64,000 bases of DNA from assembly GCF_000400505.1 (NCBI RefSeq), contig NZ_CM001857.1, forward strand, positions 1,798,974 to 1,862,973, read 5' to 3'. This document shows positions 27,068 to 35,725 of the stretch, in pieces. This DNA comes from Musicola paradisiaca NCPPB 2511 (GTDB lineage Bacteria; Pseudomonadota; Gammaproteobacteria; Enterobacterales; Enterobacteriaceae). The notes under the pieces are model-generated. The model was not told the DNA's origin. It saw only the letters and a list, made by a program, of their open reading frames with translations, and searched no databases. Numbering within the stretch: position 1 is the stretch's first letter; every line of letters starts with the position of its first letter. Position numbers and translations under genes: made by a program.

Positions 27068-27834
27068 TCAAAGCACGTCGTGAAGCTAAGCGCGTAATCA
27101 GACGTGAATCACGCAGTCATCGTCAGCGTGAAGAAGAATCGGTCACTTCTCTGGTTCAGCTTGGAGGAATTGAATCTATCGGCATGGCGCGGGAAAGTCG
27201 CGATACTTCGTTGATAGAGGCCCGAAATCTGGCTCAGGAGTATTATTTGTCTGCAATAGAAAATAAACAGTTGATATTTGCCACCGGCGAAGCCGGGTGC
27301 GGCAAGACGTTTCTGAGTACAGCCAAAGCGGCTGAGGCATTACTTCACAAAGAGGTTGAGAAGATAATCGTTACCCGCCCGGTCTTGCAGGTGGAGGAGG
27401 ATTTGGGCTTTTTGCCGGGGGATATTGCTGAGAAGTTTGCGCCTTATTTTCGTCCGGTATATGACGTATTACAGCGGCGTCTGGGGGCATCCTTTCTGCA
27501 GTATTGCTTGAGGCCTGAAATCGCCAAAGTTGAAATTGCGCCTTTTGCTTATATGCGAGGCCGCACATTTGAAAATGCCGTTGTTATTCTGGATGAAGCA
27601 CAGAATGTCACCGTTAATCAAATGCGCATGTTCCTCACGCGATTAGGCGAAAATGTCACCGTCATTGTGAATGGGGATATTACTCAATGTGATCTGCCTG
27701 TGGGGGCGATATCAGGGCTGAGTGATGCATTGGCGCGTTTCCAGGAGGACGATATGGTAGGCATCGTCACGTTCGATAAAGAAGATTGTGTGCGTTCGGA
27801 ATTGTGTCAGCGGGCGTTATTCGCTTATTCCTGA
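27046..27834 (+). CDS. phoH: PhoH family ATPase
   Basis: PhoH is a cytoplasmic P-loop ATPase induced by phosphate starvation in E. coli; its cellular role, possibly RNA-related, is not settled. The 262-residue protein has a basic N-terminus (MGRQKAVIKARREAKR), Walker A GEAGCGKT at residues 81-88, RPVLQVEEDLGFLPGD at about 111-126, and Walker B ILDEAQN at 181-187. The ATG is preceded by AAGGTG at five bases. A Pho box lies about 390 bp upstream and supports PhoB control. A strong bidirectional terminator follows. Confidence 0.95.
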   Translation: MGRQKAVIKARREAKRVIRRESRSHRQREEESVTSLVQLGGIESIGMARESRDTSLIEARNLAQEYYLSAIENKQLIFATGEAGCGKTFLSTAKAAEALLHKEVEKIIVTRPVLQVEEDLGFLPGDIAEKFAPYFRPVYDVLQRRLGASFLQYCLRPEIAKVEIAPFAYMRGRTFENAVVILDEAQNVTVNQMRMFLTRLGENVTVIVNGDITQCDLPVGAISGLSDALARFQEDDMVGIVTFDKEDCVRSELCQRALFAYS

Positions 27835-27851
27835 TTACGTGCGCTAATAAT

Positions 27852-27877
27852 AAAAGGGCTGCGTATGCAGCCCTTTT
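27852..27877. terminator. Bidirectional terminator between phoH and the chemoreceptor gene
   Basis: AAAAGGGCTGC (27852-27862) pairs perfectly with GCAGCCCTTTT (27867-27877) around a GTAT loop. The A and T tracts make it work in both directions for the convergent genes. Confidence 0.92.
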
Positions 27878-27888
27878 TCATCGTTGAA

Positions 27889-29490
27889 TTAATGGGTTGT
27901 CAATTGAAGATGACGGCGTGCCGGCGATGAGGCGTGCTCGGATATGGCAGTACCCTGCAGCCTGAATATCTCGACCGACTGCTGAAGTTTATATGCCTGT
28001 TCGTTCAGAGAGTCGGCCGCGGCTGAAGCTTGTTCCACCATGGCGGCGTTTTGCTGTGTGACGGACTCCATCTGGTTGAGAGCAATGTTGATTTGTGAGA
28101 TGCCCCGGCTTTGTTCTTCGGATGCCAGCGAAACTTCTGCAATTAAGCCTGATACGTTCTGAATCACTCTTTTCACATTCCCGATAGCATCACGGACTTC
28201 ATCAGCCTGAGCGGTACCGTTTTGTACAGAAGAGATGGCGGTGTCGATCAGTGTTTTGATTTCTTTCGCCGCGGATGATGAGCGCTGAGAAAGTGTGCGA
28301 ACCTCGCCGGCGACAACCGCAAAACCTCGTCCGTGCTCGCCGGCGCGTGCTGCTTCGACTGCCGCGTTAAGGGCGAGAATATTGGTCTGGAAAGCGATGC
28401 CTTCTATCAGATTGGTGATGTCGGCCACTTTTGCTGAACCATGGGCAATTTCTGCCATCGCGAGCATCATTTTTTGGACGGAGGCATCACCATGTTCTAC
28501 CGCAGTTCCTGCTTCCTGGCCCAGACGATTCGCCTGGTTGGTGTTATCGACATTACTTTCGATGGTTGAGGCAATCTCATGCATGCTGGCAGCAGTTTGC
28601 GCCAGCGATGACGCTTGTTCTTCGGTGCGAGAAGAGAGATCTTCATTAGCCGACGCAATCTCGCCTGATGCAGTCGATACACTTTCACTCGCCGTCCGAA
28701 CGTCGTGCAATACTGAAGAGAAACGCTGGATCAAGTTGTTAAACGCAGCAGCGGTTTGACCCACTTCGTCATTCCGACTGGCATCGGCCTGGTGTGTCAA
28801 ATCCAGGTCTTCGCTCACGGCAGTCAGTGTCTGGCGTAAGGCGTTAAGGCTATTGCGTACATAGCGCAGAATTGTTGTTGATAAGGTACCTGCAATAATC
28901 AGTGCGATGAGAATCAACCCAAGCAGTTCGATAAAGGTCAGTTTAAAACTGTCGTTGTTTTGCGCTTGCAGGCCGTTAGCGAGAAAAACGTTGTAGTTAT
29001 ATTGATCCTGGAAGCCTTTAACCAGTTTATCCTGTGCCAGACTAATATACCCCTGGTCGGAGAAAGCTTTATCTGCGGCTTGATTATCACTTTGGAACTG
29101 CTGAAAGAGTTTATCTTTTGCAGATTTGAAGTCATTCAAATATTGCAGATTCGCATTTGACATTGCTAAATCTTTATCGTCTGAAATCAGATTTTTTATA
29201 TAATCTGCATTCAGTTTTTCTACTTTGGCAAGAGACGTATCAATAGCCTGTTTTAAGTTACTACGGTGTTGTTCGTCTTTTGTCAAAAAATACAGCGACA
29301 GTGAATTTAGCGCATCACCCAATGCATTGGACGACTGAACCAGGTTGTCAAGACTGGGCATGGTATTGGTCAGGACGTAATCCATCCGATCTCTGGATTG
29401 ACTAAGTGATTGAAGGCCAAAGCCACCCACACCGATTAGGGCGATGGTAAAGATAGTGATTGCGATTGCCAGTTTTTTTACAATAGTCAT
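27889..29490 (-). CDS. Methyl-accepting chemotaxis protein without CheR-docking tail
   Basis: A transmembrane chemoreceptor of 533 residues. It has a first membrane helix at about 5-27, a periplasmic helical sensor domain to about 188, a second membrane helix at about 188-210, a HAMP domain (about 210-262), and the cytoplasmic signalling coil with the conserved hairpin tip [21 protein letters not shown]. The helical, Lys/Asp/Gln-rich sensor fits the four-helix-bundle MCP family, but the ligand cannot be inferred. The C-terminus ends [10 protein letters not shown] and lacks an NWETF-like pentapeptide, so it should depend on other receptors for adaptation. It is convergent with phoH. No sigma-28 site was found upstream. 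Confidence 0.93.
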   Translation of the reverse strand: MTIVKKLAIAITIFTIALIGVGGFGLQSLSQSRDRMDYVLTNTMPSLDNLVQSSNALGDALNSLSLYFLTKDEQHRSNLKQAIDTSLAKVEKLNADYIKNLISDDKDLAMSNANLQYLNDFKSAKDKLFQQFQSDNQAADKAFSDQGYISLAQDKLVKGFQDQYNYNVFLANGLQAQNNDSFKLTFIELLGLILIALIIAGTLSTTILRYVRNSLNALRQTLTAVSEDLDLTHQADASRNDEVGQTAAAFNNLIQRFSSVLHDVRTASESVSTASGEIASANEDLSSRTEEQASSLAQTAASMHEIASTIESNVDNTNQANRLGQEAGTAVEHGDASVQKMMLAMAEIAHGSAKVADITNLIEGIAFQTNILALNAAVEAARAGEHGRGFAVVAGEVRTLSQRSSSAAKEIKTLIDTAISSVQNGTAQADEVRDAIGNVKRVIQNVSGLIAEVSLASEEQSRGISQINIALNQMESVTQQNAAMVEQASAAADSLNEQAYKLQQSVEIFRLQGTAISEHASSPARRHLQLTTH

Positions 29491-30089
29491 TTTTATGCTC
29501 CGCCAATATACTCAGGATAATTGCATGTTGCCGTATAGGTCTCTGACGATAGCTAATGTATTCATCATAGATTAAGTAAACATTAATAATCATAGATGCG
29601 GATTTTATATTTTTTATAAAAAAGCATCAGAGATAACGCTATTAATAATTAGATGGGTTACTTCTTTTTATGGTCGATAATCTTTTTAGGATAAATAAAA
29701 ATAGATGGCGATTTTTCCATTTATAAAGAATTGATATTGAAAAGTAAGTGCAAAATATTCGTTTTATTTCTATTGGATAGACATTTTACGGCTGCGGTTG
29801 TCTTTGTTGGCGCTGACGACTGATGTATGGCGTGAGCCCCTTTGTAAACCAACTGTGGGTAGGGCCGAGAGACGTTATTGTTTGGCATTGCGAAACTGCC
29901 AATGTGTCGTGTGAACAAGACGAATGCAAGGTGACAAGAAGCGTTTTCTGGTGTTGTAATCACTGGTGATTATGCATCAACTTATTGATTAACATGAGCA
30001 AGAATGGACGAGTCGGTTTGAAAATAAAGTAAGGATGATAATGGGTAAAGAGTGGAAGGGTATCTACGATAACACTTAACAATCAGAAG
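29491..30089. other. Intergenic region between chemoreceptor and tRNA-Ser
   Basis: About 600 bp without a supported gene. The half next to the chemoreceptor (to about 29760) is very AT-rich and should contain its promoter. An 80-codon minus-strand frame at 29721-29963 has no family features and is not called. I see no insertion sequence or repeat here. Confidence 0.5.
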
Positions 30090-30179
30090 TGGCGGTGAGG
30101 GAGGGATTCGAACCCTCGATACGTTTTCACGTATACACACTTTCCAGGCGTGCTCCTTCAGCCACTCGGACACCTCACC
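30090..30179 (-). tRNA. tRNA-Ser (anticodon GGA)
   Basis: Read on the minus strand, the sequence begins GGTGAGGTGTCCGAGTGGC and ends CTCACCGCCA, so the 3' CCA is encoded. It has the long variable arm of serine tRNAs, with paired ATACGT and ACGTAT around a short loop. The anticodon loop CTGGAAA gives anticodon GGA (complement of 30143-30145), reading UCC and UCU. The acceptor stem GGTGAGG pairs CCTCACC fully. The sequence closely matches E. coli serW/serX tRNA. Confidence 0.97.
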
Positions 30180-30620
30180 GGGGTGTCACCGCCATAGGCG
30201 GCAACGGGGCGCTACTATAGGCAGTCGACATTATCCGGTCAAGCGCTATTTGGTCGTTTTATTCTTTCTGCTCAAGTGTTGAACGAAGCCGATAAGGCCT
30301 AGCTGATTTGCCTACGACAAAGATAAAAAACTACCGCTGGAACGGGGGTAATGCCAGCCGGTTAAGTAATTGACGAGTGTGTTTATGCGGAGTGACAGTA
30401 CCTGATTCGGCAAGACAGCGGGAAATCAGTTTCGGGCCAGGAATATCGCCTAAGCCATTATCGGATTACGTCATGAATCGTAGCGGGGAATAAGGCCAAG
30501 ACCCTGCCCAATGTGCATAAAAAATCCGGAAATGGGCGAGCATTCCCGGATTCTTAGAAACCACTGGTTCGGCCAACTGATCGGCATTACTGCCAAAGCG
30601 GCGGTTTAATGCGCTGAATA
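30180..30620. other. Gene-free interval with possible decayed coding sequence
   Basis: About 440 bp without an intact gene between the tRNA and the isomerase gene. On the minus strand, one frame (about 30468 down to 30348) reads as 40 codons of protein-like sequence (DNGLGDIPGPKLISRCLAES and onward) bounded by stops on both sides. A neighbouring stretch in another frame reads IGQGLGLIPRYDS. Both look like remnants of a broken gene rather than a working one. I do not recognise the family. Confidence 0.35.
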
Positions 30621-31259
30621 TCAGTTCAGTAGTGATTTAATGTATGCGGTAATTTCAGCATTTTTGCTGTTAGCAAAGAAATATTCCTGGAATTTCGGGC
30701 CGGCAATCGCACCTTTAACCAGTTCTTGATCCAGTTCTTTCAGAATAGTAATCAGATCGTTGTAAGTAACCGCTTTGACCGCGTCCAGAATTTTCTTGTT
30801 ACGCTGCTGGGGGGCAACGCGATCGCTCGGGTAGCCCCTGCCGCCTTCTTCCTTGAACAGCTGAGTGAACAGGTTTTCCAGGTTCAACTCGGCACCCCAA
30901 CCAAAGCCCTTGGCATAAGGCAGGGATACGGCATTGCCATTGTTGATTTGGGAGAACAGGTAAGCATCGGACGGGTCGACAACCAGACCGCAGATCACGC
31001 CTGGGAAGGAGTTGCAAGCCAACATTGCGCCCTGACCGGTACCACAACCGGTGACGACAAAGTCGGCAGCACCGGAGTTCAGCAGGATGGCAGCCAGAAT
31101 ACCGTTCTGGATATAGGTCAATTGTGCTGCATCTTCAACAGCATATTGGCCGTAGTTGTATACGGTATGTCCTTGCGGCTCAACAGCTTTAGACAACGCT
31201 GCGGCGATCACGGCGTTCTTGGCGGCCTGGCTGTTCTCGTTAATCAGTGCAATTTTCAT
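30621..31259 (-). CDS. RpiB/LacA/LacB family sugar-phosphate isomerase
   Basis: The product (212 residues) resembles the RpiB/LacAB isomerases, which interconvert aldose and ketose phosphates. It starts MKIALINENSQAAKNAVIAA. The segment ADFVVTGCGTGQGAMLACN (about 65-83) corresponds to the family phosphate- and substrate-binding loop with the catalytic Cys (GCGTGxG). It is longer than E. coli RpiB (149), with a C-terminal extension from about 140. I chose the ATG at 31259 because AAGGA stands six bases upstream; an ATG 18 bases further up also exists. The true substrate is unknown; pentose or tetritol phosphates are possible. It stands alone, upstream of tRNA-Ser. Confidence 0.85.
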   Translation of the reverse strand: MKIALINENSQAAKNAVIAAALSKAVEPQGHTVYNYGQYAVEDAAQLTYIQNGILAAILLNSGAADFVVTGCGTGQGAMLACNSFPGVICGLVVDPSDAYLFSQINNGNAVSLPYAKGFGWGAELNLENLFTQLFKEEGGRGYPSDRVAPQQRNKKILDAVKAVTYNDLITILKELDQELVKGAIAGPKFQEYFFANSKNAEITAYIKSLLN

Positions 31260-31531
31260 GTTCGTTCCTTTATTCATATCGGATAACTACATTTTTTAAA
31301 ACGCTATTTCAATTGTGAAAGTATACCTTGTCGACTGAAAACAGCAAACCATCATATGTGGGGGTGGATCGCAAAAATACGATTGAAGAACGCAGGAGAA
31401 GAGCAGGAACAGGCTAGCACATTCCGGGATTAACGGTGATTGTCAATGCGGATGAATGAATTGAGTCGAGCATCCGGAAGAATAGCGCCCTTGGTTTGTT
31501 GACGTTGGGGCGCCTGCCTGATGACGATGGA

Positions 31532-32050
31532 TTAAAAACTACTGGTATCCTTGAACAAACCGACTTTCAGATCTGTTGCGGTGTAGATTAAACGCCCGTC
31601 GACAAAAACTTCGCCATCCGCAATGCCCATGATCAGCTTGCGATTAATGACACGCTTGAAGTGAATGCGGTAAGTGACTTTTTGAGCATTTGGCAATACC
31701 TGACCGGTAAATTTCACTTCACCAACACCCAGCGCTCGTCCTTTGCCTTCTCCACCCAGCCAGCCGAGATAGAAACCGACCAGTTGCCACATGGCATCCA
31801 AACCGAGGCAGCCCGGCATAACAGGATCGCCAATGAAATGGCACCCAAAGAACCATAAGTCCGGATGGATGTCCAGCTCCGCTTCTATGTAGCCTTTGTC
31901 ATGCAGGCCACCGTTTTCGGTCATCTTGATGACGCGATCCATCATGAGCATGTTGCCCGATGGCAATTGCGGACCCTGAGCACCAAACAGCTCTCCGCGC
32001 CCGCTGGCGAGAAGATCTTCCTTTGAGTACGATTCGCGTTTATCTACCAT
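31532..32050 (-). CDS. fabA: Beta-hydroxydecanoyl-ACP dehydratase/isomerase FabA
   Basis: FabA dehydrates 3-hydroxydecanoyl-ACP and isomerises the trans-2 product to cis-3-decenoyl-ACP, the entry to unsaturated fatty acids. The 172-residue hot-dog fold protein has catalytic His71 and Asp85 in [19 protein letters not shown], exactly as in E. coli. The promoter region carries a perfect FabR-type palindrome and a FadR-like site, in the arrangement known for this gene. ycbZ lies immediately upstream on the same strand. Confidence 0.98.
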   Translation of the reverse strand: MVDKRESYSKEDLLASGRGELFGAQGPQLPSGNMLMMDRVIKMTENGGLHDKGYIEAELDIHPDLWFFGCHFIGDPVMPGCLGLDAMWQLVGFYLGWLGGEGKGRALGVGEVKFTGQVLPNAQKVTYRIHFKRVINRKLIMGIADGEVFVDGRLIYTATDLKVGLFKDTSSF

Positions 32051-32087
32051 GTTTCTGAAACCCTGTTTTTTGTGAAGCTCGCAGGTT

Positions 32088-32105
32088 AGCGTACAGATGT
32101 ACGCT
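32088..32105 (-). promoter_or_regulatory. FabR operator in the fabA promoter
   Basis: A perfect 8+8 palindrome, AGCGTACA (32088-32095), GA, TGTACGCT (32098-32105), 38 bp upstream of the fabA start. This matches the known FabR operator that represses fabA and fabB. Confidence 0.85.
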
Positions 32106-32118
32106 GAGCAAGTTTATT

Positions 32119-32137
32119 ACGGCTGGACATACCAGTA
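32119..32137 (-). promoter_or_regulatory. Probable FadR site upstream of fabA
   Basis: CTGG-ACATA-CCAG (32123-32135) has the FadR TGG-N5-CCA core. It sits on the upstream side of the FabR palindrome, the same order as reported for E. coli fabA, where FadR activates transcription. Confidence 0.55.
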
Positions 32138-32160
32138 TGATTGCACGACATTGCCGCTAT

Positions 32161-33888
32161 TTAACGAAAAAACCATGGAAAACGGCGACGTTCCTGCGGC
32201 ATCAGGCTGGCAATACGTTCTCGGATCGTTGCCAGTAAACTAGGATGTCGGTCATCGTCGTAGGCGACTTTCGTGAGTAATTCCAGCACTTCATCAACCG
32301 AATCTACCGGATAGATATGGAACTCGCCTTTACGCACGGCGTCGATCACATCCGGCAGCAGACAAAGATGACGCTGATTGCTGGAAGGGATAATGACGCC
32401 TTGCTGTCCCGTTAAGCCACGACGTTGGCAGACTTCGAAGAACCCTTCGATTTTCTCGTTGACGCCGCCAATCGGCTGAACATGGCCGAATTGGTCAACA
32501 GAACCCGTTACCGCGAATTGTTGATTGATAGGCTGTTGCGATAAGGCGCTAATCAGTGCGCTAAGTTCCGCCAACGATGCACTATCGCCGTCAACTTCAC
32601 TGTAGGATTGTTCGAACACAATGGACGCTGAAAAAGGAAGTTGTTGTTCAAGCTCCAGTTCGGCGATCAAAAACGCCTGCATGATCATCATGCCTTTGGC
32701 GTGAAGATTGCCGCCTAATTCCGCTTTGCGTTCGACATCGGTAAATTCACCGTCGCCAGGGTGAACGACACAACTGATGCGGGTCGGTTCGCCGAACATA
32801 ATCGGATAACCAGGATACTCTAATACCGATAGCCCGTTGACCTGGCCAATGACTTCGCCTTCGGTTTCAATCAGAATCTGCCCTTGCTCGATTTCATCCT
32901 GCATGCGTTCATAGAGATAGCTTTCCCGCCAGCGCTGCGATGTTTCGGCATCAATAATAGATTGCCCGGTAATCTCTTCTTGCTGTGCATACAGTGCGGC
33001 TTGTTTCAGATGATGGTTTAGCCAGCGGGGGCAGAGCGGTAAGTTGTATTGATCCCCACTGTAACGCACAGCAAGACGAATCAGCTCCGGCCAGGCATCG
33101 CTGGTTAACCGGGGGAGGGCGTTCTCAAGACATAATGCATTGATATAGGCGCACCAGTTTTTCAAATCCTCCTCGTCAACCAGCGGCAGCAGTGCTTCAA
33201 ATTCGCCGTAGATGGCCAGTTCACCCAACTCGGGTTCCATCTCATGGATATCGCCCAGACTCTCACGATCACCCAGAACGATCAGACGAATTTCCAGCGG
33301 CATGGGCGGGATCCCCAGCGGCAAGGGGCGATGTTCGTCAGGAGACAACCAGTGATAGGCGCCATCAATGATAATCTGTTTCAGTCGCAGCCACATCAAC
33401 GGCTGTGCCAGCAGCGTTCTCGCTGAAAGGATCAACGTGCCGCCGTTAACCCGATGAATCAGGCCCGGTTGCAGAGAGACGTCATCGTTAAAAATACGCA
33501 CGCAACCGAAAAGTTGTTCCGGTTCGATCCACTCCTGATAGCCACATCGTAGTGTCGCGGCGAAATTATCAGTTATGTTCTGCGCCAGCTGAACGTTAAC
33601 CTGGCGCCCCGTAATGTGATAGTGGCTGCCGTAAACGATGTCCGATGCCGGGAGCAGGCTTGTGACAGCCTGGGCGATCAGTGCGAGATAAGCATTGTTC
33701 TCTTGTGCCTTCAGTAGCATGAAGCGGGAAGGCGAGCGGGGATGGCAGAACACTGTCAATGCATCATCCAGACGAGATTGCACCGCTGAGAACTCAGCAG
33801 GGGGCAACTGCGCTGCCTGGCTGAAAAGTGATTGGAACTGCGTGAGATCGGGCAACAATTGCTGCCATTCGAGTCGGTTACTGGTCAA
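32161..33888 (-). CDS. ycbZ: Lon-like protease YcbZ (LonH)
   Basis: This product belongs to the Lon-related protease family found beside fabA and matP. From the chosen TTG start at 33888 it has 575 residues, close to the E. coli homologue (586). Here the sequence (TSNRLEWQQLLPD) begins to align with the family; an upstream extension to 34038 shows no family sequence. The N-terminal half is an AAA-like domain with a degenerate nucleotide-binding region (VNGGTLILSARTLLAQP). The C-terminal Lon peptidase has the Ser-Lys dyad: Ser436 in GDSASLAEL and Lys479 in GGVNEKIEGF, 43 residues apart as in Lon. The ribosome-binding site is weak, so the exact start is uncertain. Divergent from matP. Confidence 0.92.
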   Translation of the reverse strand: MTSNRLEWQQLLPDLTQFQSLFSQAAQLPPAEFSAVQSRLDDALTVFCHPRSPSRFMLLKAQENNAYLALIAQAVTSLLPASDIVYGSHYHITGRQVNVQLAQNITDNFAATLRCGYQEWIEPEQLFGCVRIFNDDVSLQPGLIHRVNGGTLILSARTLLAQPLMWLRLKQIIIDGAYHWLSPDEHRPLPLGIPPMPLEIRLIVLGDRESLGDIHEMEPELGELAIYGEFEALLPLVDEEDLKNWCAYINALCLENALPRLTSDAWPELIRLAVRYSGDQYNLPLCPRWLNHHLKQAALYAQQEEITGQSIIDAETSQRWRESYLYERMQDEIEQGQILIETEGEVIGQVNGLSVLEYPGYPIMFGEPTRISCVVHPGDGEFTDVERKAELGGNLHAKGMMIMQAFLIAELELEQQLPFSASIVFEQSYSEVDGDSASLAELSALISALSQQPINQQFAVTGSVDQFGHVQPIGGVNEKIEGFFEVCQRRGLTGQQGVIIPSSNQRHLCLLPDVIDAVRKGEFHIYPVDSVDEVLELLTKVAYDDDRHPSLLATIRERIASLMPQERRRFPWFFR

Positions 33889-34099
33889 AGTGTCTATTGT
33901 GTTCGTCTTAAGGAAAAGCGCAATTATACAAGATTTCTCTATGCTGCATACGTACCGTAGCGGAAGGATGCGGAGGTGATCTTCTTTAGGAATGATGGTT
34001 TGATTAAAAAAAAGCCAATAGAGGATTGCCTGGTGCAATTCACTCGGGCAACAATGGTAATATATACAGTCACGTTACGCGGTCACTAAAGGGTTCATG

Positions 34100-34561
34100 A
34101 TGAAATATCAGCAATTAGAGAATCTTGAGTGCGGGTGGAAGTGGAAATACCTGGTGAAGAAACACCGCGAGGGTGAGCCGATCACGCGCCTGATTGAACA
34201 GAGTGCCGCAGGCGCGGCGATTGATGAATTGTTGAAAATGGAGAGCCAGCCGGTCAAGGTTCTGGAATGGATCGCCAACTATATGAGTCCGGCGCTGGAA
34301 AATCGGATGAAGCAGACGATTAGGGCTCGCCGCAAACGCCATTTCAACGCTGAGCACCAGCACACTCGCAAAAAGTCGATCGATCTTGAATATATCGTCT
34401 GGCAGCGGCTAGCTGCTCTGGCGCATAGGCGCGGGCTGACATTGTCTGAAACCGTTGTGCAATTAATAGAAGATGCGGAATCAAAAGAAAAATATGCCAG
34501 CCAGATGTCGGTGCTGAAGCAGGATTTGCAGGCTATTTTGGGCAACAACGGCAAAAAGTGA
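34100..34561 (+). CDS. matP: Macrodomain Ter protein MatP
   Basis: MatP binds matS sites in the chromosome terminus, organises the Ter macrodomain and links it to the divisome through ZapB. The 153-residue protein starts [20 protein letters not shown] four-helix N-terminal domain is followed by the ribbon-helix-helix DNA-binding region ([20 protein letters not shown], about 82-101) and a C-terminal coiled coil ([14 protein letters not shown]) that makes tetramers. I chose the second of two adjacent ATGs because its distance from AAGGG is better. Its presence fits a location in the terminus region. No consensus matS site was noticed in the window. Confidence 0.95.
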   Translation: MKYQQLENLECGWKWKYLVKKHREGEPITRLIEQSAAGAAIDELLKMESQPVKVLEWIANYMSPALENRMKQTIRARRKRHFNAEHQHTRKKSIDLEYIVWQRLAALAHRRGLTLSETVVQLIEDAESKEKYASQMSVLKQDLQAILGNNGKK

Positions 34562-34687
34562 TTTATTGGCTGATTGGGAGAGGCTGCTCATTAGCCGGTA
34601 TGGTTTTTTGTTATATCAATAATAACTTTTTGGCCGCAGCAATTTTCGCCAGTGGGTGAACGCTTCCAGTTTATTAAATGACATTAA

Positions 34688-34873
34688 TTAAAAAAATGAG
34701 AAAACAATGACCACGGGAAAACTTAATGGCCAGGTAAGGGCGATCAGCGCGGAGGCGAGAAAACGAATGAGCAGTGAACGGTCTTTGCTCATAAAGAAAG
34801 TGAACAGAATTGCTATACAAAAACCAATGAGATAGATCAGTTTGATCGTTTCCCACATATGATGGTGTGACAC
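34688..34873 (-). CDS. GhoT/OrtT family small membrane toxin
   Basis: A 61-residue hydrophobic protein with two membrane helices (about 10-28 and 36-57). The C-terminal half, IRFLASALIALTWPLSFPVV, closely resembles the GhoT and OrtT signature (IRLLSAFLVGITWPMSLPVA in GhoT), including the Arg before the helix and the TWP motif at the end of the loop. In E. coli these proteins insert in the inner membrane, lower membrane potential and ATP and promote growth arrest. I chose the GTG at 34873 because AAGGA lies seven bases upstream; an internal ATG 15 bases later lacks a ribosome-binding site. No GhoS-like antitoxin gene stands beside it, so it resembles the orphan OrtT. It is convergent with matP. 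Confidence 0.8.
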   Translation of the reverse strand: MSHHHMWETIKLIYLIGFCIAILFTFFMSKDRSLLIRFLASALIALTWPLSFPVVIVFSFF

Positions 34874-35409
34874 ATTTATTTCCTTACGCTGCAGGGGCTG
34901 CCAATTCTATGAGCTTGTTGCTTTACAATCAATCAGTTAACTCTGATAAAATCTTCCCGCTTGTCATTTCCTTGACCGAACTATTTTAGGGTAACTGTGC
35001 AATCGTGATCTCTCATTATCAGGAACTGAATGTCACTTATGTTATAATTCAGTGGGGAATTATTTATTCTCTTTTCAAAGCATACCTGTCTGAGAGATTT
35101 ATTTCTGACGAGTGAGTCAAAAAATCAATAGTCGATTCATGTTGGCGAAATGAGCATAAACGATGCCGCCAGATAGCGTTGGGTTATTATGTTTTCCTCT
35201 GCCATCTTTAAATATCAGCGTTTAGATGTGAGCATTGTCACATTATTCTTTGCATTGACGGTTATTGAACAGCTGCGATTTAGCTCACAGCAGGCGATTT
35301 TATTATTTACTTCATTTGTATGACATAAATATTAATTTTTTATTTCGCTATGGACATTGTAACAAGAGTGGCATACGTTGATGTTTTACACTGCCATAAA
35401 GGTAATGAA
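34874..35409. other. AT-rich gap between the toxin-like gene and the ribbon-helix-helix gene
   Basis: About 540 bp with no supported gene. It must hold the promoters of the two divergent small genes. In E. coli the ompA-sulA pair follows matP; nothing resembling either is present here. No mobile element ends were seen. Confidence 0.4.
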
Positions 35410-35679
35410 ATGAGTGAGATATCAAGTTTGTCGCTGAAGATCCCTCTTGAGCTTAAAGAAAAGCTCAAAGAAGCTGCACTGAAGAATCAGGTGTCTATCA
35501 GTGCCGAGGTGAGTGCTCGGTTGTTTAAAAGTTTTGATATCGACGAGCATGCTGCTGACTGCGAAGTAGATGTGATTGATAGTCAGAATACGGAGGAGAG
35601 TGTTGAGCCACTGACATCGAAAGAGATCAAGAAACTTCGGCAATTGCTGAAGCTCAAAAGCGCCGCCAAGAAAAAATAA
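35410..35679 (+). CDS. Arc-type ribbon-helix-helix DNA-binding protein
   Basis: An 89-residue protein whose residues about 5-37 (SSLSLKIPLELKEKLKEAAL, then VSISAEVSARLFKSF) have the pattern of Arc/MetJ-type ribbon-helix-helix dimers: a short beta strand with alternating residues, then two helices. An acidic linker and a Lys/Leu-rich C-terminal helix follow. I chose the ATG at 35410 because AAGG stands seven bases upstream; a longer frame from 35350 lacks support. It is likely a transcription factor or autorepressor. It could be an antitoxin-like regulator of the nearby GhoT-family gene, but distance (about 540 bp) and divergence give no direct evidence. Confidence 0.75.
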   Translation: MSEISSLSLKIPLELKEKLKEAALKNQVSISAEVSARLFKSFDIDEHAADCEVDVIDSQNTEESVEPLTSKEIKKLRQLLKLKSAAKKK

Positions 35680-35694
35680 TCTTCTCACCGGATG

Positions 35695-35725
35695 TGCCAC
35701 CTTAGTATTCCGGTGGCATTTCGTT
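35695..35725 (+). terminator. Weak terminator after the ribbon-helix-helix gene
   Basis: TGCCACC (35695-35701) pairs GGTGGCA (35712-35718), followed by TTTCGTT. It lies 16 bases after the stop codon; the T-run is short. Confidence 0.5.

Noticed and set aside
29721..29963. 80-codon minus-strand frame between the chemoreceptor and tRNA-Ser
   Set aside because: No ribosome-binding site, odd composition and no domain; looks like chance.
33889..34038. N-terminal extension of YcbZ by 50 codons from a TTG
   Set aside because: Family similarity begins only at 33888, and the extension runs into the matP promoter region.
34100..34561. matS sites near matP
   Set aside because: No sequence fitting the GTGAC-N3-GTCAC type palindrome was noticed; a computed scan would be needed.
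34674..34856. 60-codon frame overlapping the GhoT-like gene in another frame
   Set aside because: It is a shadow; the GhoT-family frame has the ribosome-binding site and the family signature.
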